This document shows positions 33,001 through 44,100 of a stretch of DNA of 64,000 nucleotides, one piece after another. The stretch is from Bolinopsis microptera (lineage: Eukaryota; Ctenophora; Tentaculata; Lobata; Bolinopsidae), in contig NC_087073.1 of the NCBI RefSeq assembly GCF_026151205.1, forward strand, positions 10,610,411-10,674,410. Reading direction: 5' to 3'. The notes beneath the pieces are model-generated. The model did no database searches. It saw only the letters and a list, made by a program, of their open reading frames with translations, and was not told where the DNA came from. The position numbers were made by a program, and so were the translations under genes. Each line of letters begins with the position of its first letter. The stretch's first letter is position 1.

Positions 33001-34759
33001 AGATACACACAGTTCTACCGAGGACTTACAGTACACCACTGAGAACATGTATTCGAGTGACTTGCTCTCTGCCTTTTCTTTGAGACATAAGAGTCTGGAG
33101 GTGGCTACGAACACACATCAGTACAAAATGATCATAGACTGCGTGAACAACTTGCTCCTTAGAACCGAGGGATCCAAGAGGTCCTCCATTGGCCGGCTGC
33201 TTCATGCTTTCAGTTTAATGAGGTCAGGAGAAGACGAGGCTAGGAAGACAATTGCTGCGTATCAGAAGGAGATTCGGGAATGCATTGCCAGAATCAGAGA
33301 CTTAGAGCGTCATCTGTACGACCTGAACGTTATGGGTGTGCCTAACCCAGACAAGATAGACAAAACTCCGAAAGTTTTGGAAACAGAGAAACAGAAGCTA
33401 AATAACAACAGAGTTAAACTGCGGTTGACCATCAGTGCTTTCAAAGAGTTCAAGTCAAAAGAAGGAGCACTATTTAAGGATCAGGTGGAGGACCAGCTAA
33501 TGGAGGTGAGGAAGAATGAGATTTGTATTGACGATGCTAGCTGGACACTGACTGGAGAGTGCGGCCAAGTTCCTATCATGGAGGTCAATATCCAGGGAGG
33601 GTTCGCTTATTCTAGAACAGTTTACAGTACCTCTTCATCATGTGAAACTGATCAGAGTCCAGACTTTTCGAGCGGTCACAAGTTTACCCTGGGACATTTC
33701 TGCATCAGGAACCTTCAAAATGATCTGAATCCGCAGAATGTACTGTTCCCTATGAACGATAACAACGAAGGAGGGAACATGAACCACCGTCACTGTCTCC
33801 GAGTGTACCTTAGTCAGCAGCACAATCCTGTGGGAGGTATCATTATTAACCATCATCTTGAGATGAATCTCGTTCCTCTCGTTCTACGGTTTGAAACTGC
33901 GTTTTGGCGGGAAATTCAGAAGTTCTTTGTTGGGGAAGATAAACATGATGAAGGTATCCATGACTACGATGACCTTGACGACTCTTCCTCCATCAATCCT
34001 CTTGCTTTCGAGATCCGAGCTCAGAACTCAAAGAGGGACAAGAAGTTTAAATTTGGAAGCAAGAGAAATGTAAGAACTGCAGCTGCTGAACCACATAAGG
34101 CTCTGGATGAGATGTCAGAACGGAGCAAGAAACGATTCTTCAATTTCGTTAAAATCCAGCAGTTCCCTATCCTGATATCTTACAAGGGTAAAATCACTGT
34201 CAACGAGAAAACTGTGCTATTCCCTGATATCGAAATAAAAGAAAGAACTCAGACTTGGAAGGAGTTAGCACTGGAGATAAAGAGGATAAGTGTTCCGAAG
34301 GTAGCGCTGAGTCTGGGTAAGCTGAAGCAGTCCTACTCGGCCCCTATCCCTGTACTCTCTACTCTGGGGGTGGGCAGCAACTCTAATGTGGACGAGAGTG
34401 CTCGGAACCAAGAGGTCTACAGGTTCCTGACCGGTTCTGAAGCTGATGCTGCTCCTAAGAAGAAGCGAGGGTTGAGTCTGAGTTTGCGGAGGAACAAGCC
34501 TAAGAAAGCAGCACCACCAATTCCAGCTCGACCTACTCATTTACCCAACGACCAGTTCGTAAAGGAAGTAGACACTCCTGGGGAGTGGGAGGATAATACG
34601 CTTGGGGACCGGATGAACGTTCTTAAAGCTATGTCAGCGGAACCAGTTACTCCTACTGACCTGCAGCATCCAATTACTATGGCAACTGTTGCGGAGGGAA
34701 ACGAAAACATTATTCAGATTAACCCTGGGGCTCAGGATTTCGGGGGCCAGTTGGGTTGA
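30069..34759 (+). CDS. BLTP2: BLTP2-like lipid-transfer protein, last four exons and stop
   Basis: Exons: 30069-30206, 30390-30475, 30620-30800, 31350-34759. Intron 13607-30068 joins in phase (G|GT) to the exon ending at 13606. The eight exons sum to 1,438 codons plus stop. Recognisable blocks in order: ARGMNALKYFYDL; SWGPCLEPSYQFFGQCID; LLPFWDKARNLLRGSFELR, the GFWDK-type motif; LKWLDTWASVVVGTVSRP then KKKLTRHYRKI (about 31662-31790); a WPP motif at 31911; an acidic low-complexity stretch; a predicted coiled coil (about 33228-33340); ICIDDASWTL, the SW-type motif (about 33521); VPLVLRFETAFW; and FPILISYKGKITVNEKTVLF PD (about 34163). The tail is Lys/Arg-rich (KKKRGLSLSLRRNKPKK) and proline-rich, which in this family suits binding to acidic membrane lipids. 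The last exon is 3.4 kb without an intron, in contrast to the small exons before it. An AATAAA lies at 35499. Confidence 0.8.
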
Positions 34760-35712
34760 AACTCAGAAGGTTGACAGATTTATTAGTTGTTTTAGTGTTC
34801 TTATTGTGATGAATCAACCTGTAGGATAAACATGTAAAAGGAAATGTATTACTATTTTGACTTGTGAAGTTTGATTAATGAATTTTATGGGGGTTTATTT
34901 TCAGTATGGACATGATGTTATGTTTGCAGTATGATTTGAGGTGTTTGCCAATTAATAATGTTTTGAAGTTACTGTCGTTACTATAGTTACTATAGTTACT
35001 ATAGTTACTATACTATTTTAAGTAAATGTCGTCAGCTTTACAAGAAGATTGAAGTGTTTAAATCAGTGCTGCCCGCATTAGTATGTCATACCACTCTAGT
35101 AGTATTATACTAGTAGTAGTAGTAGTCAACAAACTATATATCAGCTGGGTTCCTATTATAGACTGATGTTTAATTCTGTTTGTTTCACATGATCTGGTTC
35201 TTCCTCTTGAAAGAACCAGATCATGCCTTTATACTATAACTATGCCTGTACAGTGTACAGTTCCATCTCAGGTTGTGTTGACTTGATCCGGGCTGCACTG
35301 ATTGATTTAATTCAATGTTAGAAGATCTGTAAGATCGAGAAAAAAGAAACACCTGTTATTACAACGTGTCATTCGTTTAGTTGAACTATTTGATTTGTAG
35401 TAATTTACTATTTTAATCATTTCTCTACTTTAACTGGTTCCTTTATTTAGTGGTAGGAGTAGCACTTTCATGTAAATGATTGATTTATTAATCATATTAA
35501 TAAAATATATTTAGATAATCAAATAATACAATTGTGTCGTCAGTAAAAAGTATCATAATCTGGTCTTGACAAAGCACAATGTTTCAGTTTAATCATCTAA
35601 AAATATGAACTAACTAGGTGAACATTTTAAACTAGTTCCCTACCGGTAATAACGGTGCCGGTCACGATAGTAACTGTCATAGCAACTACAGTAACCATAG
35701 TAACCAGACATT
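34760..35712. other. Convergent intergenic region, BLTP2 3' side
   Basis: It includes GTTACTATAGTTACTATAG repeats (about 34973-35012), a perfect short hairpin (35188-35225), a TAGTAG microsatellite near 35110, a polyadenylation-type AATAAA at 35499 for the + strand, and a second GTTACC/GTAACC cluster at 35640-35705 just beyond the GPCR stop. Confidence 0.6.
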
Positions 35713-37075
35713 TTAAACTATTTCCTTGCCAGTAGTTACGGTGCCGGTAGGGGTCCGGTTCGATACAGATTCAGCCCGCTTAGCTAAACAAGACACAATT
35801 CTGCCAGCAATTGTCCTCCACCTATCCCCGAGTAGTGTTCTAAACTGGCTCTGAGCCCACTCCCTGAACCCCGTCATCCTCAATAGCAGCACTATCGGGT
35901 TGATAGTAGAGTTAACACACACGCTCACTACGTACGTGATGTTCCAACTGTACCAGTAGAGGAAGGAGTTATTGTACATGGTAGTGTACTTGTTACCTGC
36001 TACCCAGGTGAATGAGTACAGCACATAGTTCAGGAAGACAGGAATGTTGCACGCTGTGTAGATAGCACTGAGAATCAGGATGGTAGTTGTGGGTTTCCGA
36101 CGAGCGGAGCTCTGGTTGTAGCTCAGCTTCTTGCATCTGCGTCTCAGTTTGCGGAGGACTATAAGACAAGCTCCACAACTGGAGAAGATGATTGGAGCAG
36201 GGAGTCCTAGCTGTAGGGAGGCTTGTATTGAGGAGAGGACCCAGTAGTACCCCGCGGGGTACAAGAAACAGTACAGTGAGTCTCTGTTAAAGTGAAATGA
36301 AGCGAACGCGTAGTGGGTGGACCTGTCATATAGCATGAGTTGGGGGAGTATCTTGCTTGTTAGACTGAGAATGAGATAGAAGCTGGAGATTGCCATCATG
36401 GCTCTGATATTAAGGACCTTGAGAGGACTAGTGAGAGTGCTAGCTCTGGAGACAGCCATCACCACCATCAAGTACACAGAGAGGTACGGGATGACCTCCC
36501 AGAGGAAACCCCACACAGCACAGAACACATGGATACCAAACAGTCCAGCCTCTCTGTTAGTTACGTAGCTGAGAGCAACAGGGAAGGTGGTGGAACAGAT
36601 GATGACGTCACTAACAGCCACCATCAGGTACACCAGGGTGAAGTAGTACTTGTTGTTATCCCTCCTGTTCCTCCTCGAGCCACGTGCCATCTCCCTCAGG
36701 AAGTACAGCACTGCCAGCGTGTTGGCTAGGGACCCGAATAGAATGCAGGGCCATAGGGCGGTGCCTATTAGCTTGTCGTAGGTAGGGTTCCAGGATGTCT
36801 TGAACCCTGTGGATACCTGATGGAGGAGCTGTGTTAGTTTACAATATGTGTTTACTATCTTGCTGGGTAAATTTGAATCAATATCTGTAATCAAATACAG
36901 CAGTATCTGGACTCTGGAGAAGGTGTAGTTTAAAATCTGTTACTGGACTTACCCATCGATATTTGGTAATGGTGGGTGCAGGAAGCGTGACGAGAGAGGA
37001 ACTGTTTTCATCTTCTGTTAAGAGACCCTTTACTAAAGTGTCTGGAGTGTTGTCTAATGTTTCTGATTCCATCAT
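35713..37075 (-). CDS. Rhodopsin-class GPCR, orphan (438 aa, two exons)
   Basis: Exon 1 is 37075-36953 (MMESETLDNT...PTITKYRW), ending in a consensus GTAAGT donor. Exon 2 is 36906-35713, after a CCAG acceptor, joined in phase 0 by a 46-bp intron. Seven hydrophobic segments are visible, starting near LWPCILFGSLANTLAVLYFL (TM1, with the N of the usual GN motif), then LVYLMVAVSDVII (TM2, with the D of LxxxD), then TM3 with its disulphide Cys (FCAVWGF). TM7 carries NSTINPIVLLLRM. Two signature sites are altered: the DRY box at the end of TM3 reads SRA (MAVSRASTL), and NPxxY in TM7 reads NPIVL. An extracellular-loop Cys (DSLYCF) can pair with the TM3 Cys. The C-terminal tail is Ser/Thr- and Arg-rich. 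The ligand cannot be inferred; neuropeptide-type or chemosensory orphan receptors are the likely groups. Confidence 0.82.
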
Positions 37076-38128
37076 AGTATCATACCTTGATGTTGAAATG
37101 TTAATCTAACTGGCGTCCAACCTGTTACCTAATATACAAATAATAATGTACATTTCTTCTTGGACGACTTTCTTTGGAATTTAGTGGATCGTTAAAATTA
37201 TTATTAGACGCCTTTCTTTGGAATTTAGTGGATCGTTAAAATTCTTCTTGGACGACTTTCTTCGGGATTTAGTGAATCGTGCGATGACCATTTACCAAAC
37301 ACAATATAACGAAATTCTTCTTTCTGAGATGTCTGGAATTCTCGAAGAGATTAGCAATTTATGTGAGAAGAATTCTATAACACTGAGTTTAGCAGTACAA
37401 TTAGCAATATATAAATGTATCTTCCTCAAGACATCAGATATCACATACGTACATCTGGTTACTACTGGTTACTACTGGTTACTACTGGTTACTACTGGTT
37501 ACTACAATAACTATAGCGCTGTAGAACTTCCCAGAACTTTCAATTTTGTCATTGCCAAAAATATTTGCAATTTGTAAATTCTAATCAAGCTGTACGCTAC
37601 TTCTTGTACCTCTGCAGTGATGAAGGTACCTAAAGTAAGTATGTTAGCAATATAATTAAGATCGCCAATATCTTATTTGATTAAAGTTGGAACTGCAGTG
37701 ATCTGTTATCAATAATATTAGGTCTGTTTTACGTGTTGTAATAGAGCACACGGTTACTACTTGTTGTCATGGTAATAGGGCACACGGTTAAGTTACTAGT
37801 TGTTATGGTAAGAGGGGATGATAATTTGAAGATTGAAACTTAATGTTTCCTCTAAAGTTGGAGCTTGGTGCAATATAAATAATTTCAACACTCAAAACCA
37901 AACGAAATTATCTTTTAAAAGTAGATTTTCACGATCATTAAATATTATTTGGCGATGAACGTAGTAATGATGATCATGATAATATTTATCAATAGAGTAT
38001 GACACGAAAGATACGAAGTACGTGACATGCCTAAAGCAACAAAAGGACAGTAACCTAGTAACCAGATAGTAACCAGATAGTAACCAGCTAGTAACCAGCT
38101 AGTAACCTAGTAACCAGCAGTACGTGAC
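37076..38128. other. Region between the divergent GPCR and RNase H1
   Basis: The two genes diverge here, so regulatory sites for both are expected; I see no clear TATA box. The block TTCTTTGGAATTTAGTGGAT recurs in a short tandem repeat (37155-37265). TGGTTACTAC is repeated at 37455-37505 and TAGTAACCAG at 38050-38118. A long open frame, 37218-37577, includes LLSEMSGILEEISNLCEKNS but runs into the repeat and is not recognised. Confidence 0.5.
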
Positions 38129-41100
38129 ATGCCCAAAGTAGCAAAAGGGGGATGGTATGGAGTAGCAATAGGTAGACAGACGGGTGTTTACACTACTTGG
38201 GACGAGTGTAGTGAACAAGTGAAGGGATTCAGCAAGTCTAAGTACAAGAAATTCTCTACCAAGGTTTTTATTTAAGGGGGGGGGGCCAATGGGTATTTTT
38301 TTGTGAAACTTGATTTCGAGATAGCAGTTGACCAACAAACTAGGACCAGTGACCGAACTTTTGAGGGGGTCCCGGACCCCAACCGCCAAACGGTGCGCGC
38401 AGGGCAGCCACGCCCATATTTGGTCCAAATTAGGCCCAATTTAGCCAAATACCCTGTACATGCCCCAAACCCAGGTTTATGGTGCTCTACTTGTAGCTAG
38501 TGGTCTCCTGAACTCGTATATGAAATTTCATCAAGATTGGACAAAAAATGACTGAGTTATGAGCCAAAAACCATATGCCCATATTTGGGCATACGCACCA
38601 AATTTGGTAGATTTCGTCCCATAAATTGGTCAAATATCAATATTTTTGAATGAAACTTACTTTATATGAAAGGTAAGCCTAAACTACATATTCTCTGTAA
38701 TTTATAGCTTTATATCTGTTTAAATGTGGATACTAAGGCGAAAAAACCACAAAAAATGAACTAAATTGCCCATATCTCGGTTCGCGATATTCGCGGAATT
38801 GATCTCACCAAAATTGTAACAACTCAATCAGTTTTCAAAATTTTTGCATGAAATTTTTGGAATCGACTCGAAATCGCATTTCGACCTTATTTTAAGAACG
38901 GATTTTTGATTTAGGCCTCAAAAAAAATTTGGCGGCCAAATTCAAAAATTATATTACAGAAATTCAGAATTTGGCCGCCAAATTTTTTTTGAGGCCTAAA
39001 TCAAAAATCCGTTCTTAAAATAAGGTCGAAATGCGATTTCGAGTCGATTCCAAAAATTTCATGCAAAAATTTTGAAAACTGATTGAGTTGTTACAATTTT
39101 GGTGAGATCAATTCCGCGAATATCGCGAACCGAGATATGGGCAATTTAGTTCATTTTTTGTGGTTTTTTCGCCTTAGTATCCACATTTAAACAGATATAA
39201 AGCTATAACTTACAGAGAATATGTAGTTTAGGCTTACCTTTCATATAAAGTAAGTCTCATCCAAAAATATTGATATTTGACCAATTTATGGGACGAAATC
39301 TACCAAATTTGGTGCGTATGCCCAAATATGGGCATATGGTTTTTGGCTCATAACTCAGTCATTTTTTGTCCAATCTTGATGAAATTTCATATACGAGTTC
39401 AGGAGACCACTAGCTACAAGTAGAGCACCATAAACCTGGGTTTTGGGCATGTTCAGGGTATTTGGCTAAATTGGGCCTAATTTGGACCAAATATGGGCGT
39501 GGCTGCCCTGCGCGCACCGTTTGGCGGTTGGGGTCCGGGACCCCCTCAAAAGTTCGGTCACTGGTCCTAGTTTGTTGGTCAACTACTATCTCGAAATCAA
39601 GTTTCACAAAAAAATACCCATTGACCCCCCCCCCTTAAGAGATTAATTATTGGGATATTTCGTTAATATTCGTTTGGATTAGTTCTTCTGTGATAACAAT
39701 ATTATGACAGTGTTGTAGAAAAGGTTTTATAATGTGCTTGGCAAATAATGATAAATCTGAAATTAGGAACATTAAGAATTGTCTCCCAGCAGAACTAAGC
39801 GATGCTTATATACCATTAATAATTTGAGACAATTATGCACTTCCAGTTCAACCCATGACTATCGGAAATGGGAAATAGATAATGACGCAGACAACTTCCC
39901 CGAGGTTCTAAATATCCTATAAGGTAGGACTAAAAGCAGTAGCAGCAGTACCCATGGTGACTCAAACTAACTACCATTTCAGAGTCAAGCGGAGGAATAC
40001 GTCCGAACTAATCGCAGTAACCATGGCAGCAGTAACCAAGCCCAAGGCAGCTGTAACCATGGCAGCAGTACCCCTGGTGAAGTTAATAAGGGTACAGGAA
40101 CTGTGAAACCCATCAGGGGTGCCAATGTCTCAACTACACCCAACCGGTAAAGGATATTATGGAATTTTGTAATCAGTTCGGGTGGTTATGGTGGTAATAT
40201 TCACGCACCGGTTCAACCCATTTGTCAAGATTCTTCTAACTGTCAACCTTACCTTGCGTAGATTTTCATGATGCCATTTTATGATTTAAGGTATGGTTAC
40301 AATCAATGATGTCTACTGAGACAAATACTAATAGTTACTATAGTTACTAGTTACTATAGTTACCATTTAAACAGCTACAGCAAAGTTTGCATTTTTCAAT
40401 CGGCTTGTTGGTAAAAAACGATATTTAAACTATTAAAACTATTAAAACTAGTAAAACTATTGAAAGTATTGGAATGTTTGAGAGCCTACCGGAGACCAAT
40501 AAGAGTGGGTGGTGACGACTTGTCGACCCTAGTAACTATAGTAACTACCCTAGTAACTATAGTAACTACACTAACTATTAACTATAGTAACAACACTAAC
40601 TATTAACTATAATAACTACCCTAGTAACTATAGTAACTACACTAACTATTAACTATAGTAACAACACTAACTATTAACTATAGTAACTACCCTAGTAACT
40701 ATAGTAACTACCCTAGTAACTAACAGTAACTGCAGTAACTAGAAACTTAAGTAATTATAGTAACTATAGTAACTACCCTAGTAACTAACAGTAATTGCAG
40801 TAACTAGAAACTAAAGTAACTGTAGTAACTACCCTAGTAACTATAGTAACTACACTAACTATTAACTATAGTAACTACACTAACTATTAACTATAGTAAC
40901 TAAACTAACTATTAACTGTAGTAACTACCCTAGTAACTAACAGTAACTACAGTAACTGCAGTAACTAGATACTAAAGTAACTATAGTAACTACCCTAGTA
41001 ACTAATCGATATCAGGTCTCAACACAACAGTACACTTGTAAAGTCAGTATTTTACGGAGTAGCAAGAGGACACTCTCCAGGAGTGTACCGCACGTGGGCG

Positions 41101-44100
41101 GACTGCCACAATCAAGTGAGAGGGTTCCAGCAGCCTCTCTACAGAAAGTGCACCTCAGAGGCTGCAGCCATGACCTTCTGTACAGACCACTCAGGTAGGA
41201 GTATAGCTAGTAGTATTTCAGCTCATAGCTCGGGAAACGATGCTTTATTTGAATGCTTGAGTGGAAATTATTGTGACCGACATGACTTCGATTAGTATAT
41301 TAAACGATCTTTATGTTTCAGTGGTGCTACCTTTATGAAACATTTTGTCAAAATCCCGCCAAGCTGCGCGATGACGCTCTTAATACTATTGAAATTGTAC
41401 ACCAATATGGGCAATTTGGAATTGGCTGCTGGCCAAAATTCTAAATAATAATTCCGCAGAACCTCCAGATCAGAAACTGTCTGGGGAGACGGAGAGATCG
41501 TTTGATTCAAGCCTTTCTGACTTAGGGTAAATAAGGAACATGTTTTATCGTTATTCGAGTTAATTTAGCTAATATTGGTGCTTACTTGGCAAGTGAGAAG
41601 TCCCAGGTTGATAGGATAGTTGGTACTAGTAACTATAGTAACTATAGTAACTACAGTAACTATAGTTACTATAGTTACTATAGTTACTATAGTTACTATA
41701 GTTACTATAGTTACTATAGTTACTATAGTTACTATAGTTACTATAGTTACTATAGTTACTATAGTTACTATAGTTACTATAGTTACTATAGTTACTATAG
41801 TTACTATAGATACTATAGTAATTTCAGAACTGATGGTGGAGATTTCAGTCCTACAAAACCTGCTGAAGTGGATGAATCTTTTTCAGGTAAGTTTAATCAA
41901 TCAACACGACATGTTAATGTGTTGTTTATTTTATACAGGGACTAGTATATTCACTACTCATTCGTTGTCTGGTTTCTGGGAACACTGGTTATTGGTGCGG
42001 TGTTATTAAGGTTTGATAACATAACGCCTCCCTACGCTACAGTCAGTAACGCCTTCACAGCGTTGTGAACATAATATTATGCAATAATAGAAAGGTTAGT
42101 TTAGTAGTGAAGTCAGTAAAATCTACAAATGTCAAGGAGTAGACAAATATCGTGGCGAACTGCTTCAATATTTCATCGAAACTAGTACCGCACGCAGATT
42201 GATTAGTAACTACAGTAAACCAGTCATTATAGTAACTACCCTAGTAACTAATAGTAACTATAGAAGCTACTGTGGTGAACGGTTCAAAGTCTTCAAACTG
42301 CTTCAATATTTCATCTACCACACCCAGATTGATCGTGAACAATCTGGTTATTTTACAATCTGCAGCTATTTCCATTGATATTAAAGTGATATTAAAATCT
42401 CAGACCTGATGATCAGACCAAAAAAGAGACTCTCGCGTGATCACAGTAGCACGTGCTTGTCGCTTGATCACAGTAGCACGTGCTAGTCGCTTGATCACAG
42501 TAGCACGTGCTAGTCACGTGATCACAGTAGCACTTGCTAGGTAAGGTAGAAAGAAGATGATGGTAGAGTAAAATAAGGATGTTCTTATTAATTGAGTTCT
42601 TCAGCTCAAGTCAGCTGTCGAGGTGCTCTCTTTATAAGCCATTCTTTAAGAACTTGAAAATGTTTCCATCAGAGAGCAAATCTCAGGAGAGTACGTTTTT
42701 TCTTATCTAGTCACTGAGAATTCAATCTAATAAATAGTGACTCAGTGTTTAATGTAAAGAATAGTGACTCAGTGTTTAATGTAAAGAATAGTGACTCAGT
42801 CTTTAATCCAAAGAATAGTGACTCAGTGTTTAATGTAAAGAATAGTGACTCAGTGTTTAATGTAAAGAATAGTCACTCAGTCTTTAATCCAAAGAATAGT
42901 GACTCAGTCTTTAATCCAAAGAATAGTGACTCAGTCTTTAATGTAAAGAATAGTGACTCAGTCTTTAATGTAAAGAATAGTGTCTCAGTCTTTAATCCAA
43001 AGAATAGTGACTCAGTCTTTAATGTAAAGAATAGTGACTCAGTCTTTAATGTAAAGAATAGTGACTCAGTCTTTAATCCAAAGAATAGTGACTCAGTGTT
43101 TAATGTAAAGAATAGTGACTCAGTGTTTAATGTAAAGAATAGTGACTCAGTCTTTAATCCAAAGAATAGTGACTCAGTCTTTAATGTAAAGAATAGTGAC
43201 TCAGTCTTTAATGTAAAGAATAGTGTCTCAGTCTTTAATCCAAAGAATAGTCACTGAGTCTTCAGTTTAATGAATTAAAAGCACTGCGTACAACTAATTA
43301 ATCTTGAAACGTATTTTGAATGAAATGGGCGAGGATACCAATCTTTAATATGAGCGAGAACTTGAAAACAGTAGGCTCAATATCAGCCACTCCTTCGCAC
43401 AAAATAACGACATTTCAGATGCAACACTTTCTTATCCGAGGCCGACGTATGAACCTTATCAGCTTATCCAAACTATTGATTACAATTTTTATAAATTTCA
43501 GACATATAATCGATTTAGGAGCCCTGCCCGAATTGGTGCGAACTTGCAACTAGTAAAATGTCCAAATAGCTGACAGAAACACAATATTTGCTACTATTGT
43601 AAAGGCTCTTCAAATGGCGCCCATTTTTAAATGGTTCTCGAAAAATAGACTCAAACAAAAAGGTCAAAACTGTATCGCCTTATGTAAGTGGAGCAAACAC
43701 ATTTATTGACGCACTAACCTTTAAAATAGTATTAGTAGGGATTGACGCACTTCCGTTTATAAATTGCAAACTTAAAACTAATAATTCATGAAAATAAGCA
43801 GCTAAGAGTTAAACTTGTGAGACATGACTCGTTACGAACTAGATACTCCGTAAGTAGCATTGCTACATTTGCCTCTCGATATTTAAGAATTTCAGGAAGG
43901 AAAAATAACTTGTTTTTCTCATGGCGAGACTTAAATCAATTGAATTTTACAGTCCCTAGCTAACTTTACTGTTGCTCTCATAATATGTAATCAGGGCGAC
44001 TAGTTTGAAACTGGCTAGATGGGGTTCGTAATCCCCCAGCAGTTCTAAGAAATCAGGTACAGGAAGTATCCACAAGCCCGATTTTAATTTAGTATCTCCA

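Larger units (their letters stand above)
38129..41194 (+). other. RNASEH1: Two hybrid-binding domains encoded by RNase H1 exons 1-3
   Basis: HBD1 spans exons 1-2: [20 protein letters not shown], then [32 protein letters not shown]2 is in exon 3: [20 protein letters not shown], then [26 protein letters not shown]. Both keep the aromatic and GVY..TW..C residues that contact the hybrid in RNase H1. Human RNase H1 has one such domain and budding yeast Rnh1 has two. The linker between them (exon 2) is made of NHGSSN-like repeats. Confidence 0.85.

Noticed and set aside
37218-37577. 119-codon frame including LLSEMSGILEEISNLCEKNS
   Set aside because: It has no family match and runs through a GGTTACTACT repeat; kept only as a note in the intergenic entry.
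41586-42009. Two overlapping 119-129-codon open frames of (SYY)n and (IVT)n
   Set aside because: They come from a 9-bp repeat that cannot contain stops; RNase H1 exons splice across it in phase.
42425-43257. Regular direct repeats that might look like a CRISPR array
   Set aside because: No unique spacers; units are head-to-tail minisatellites in an animal intron.
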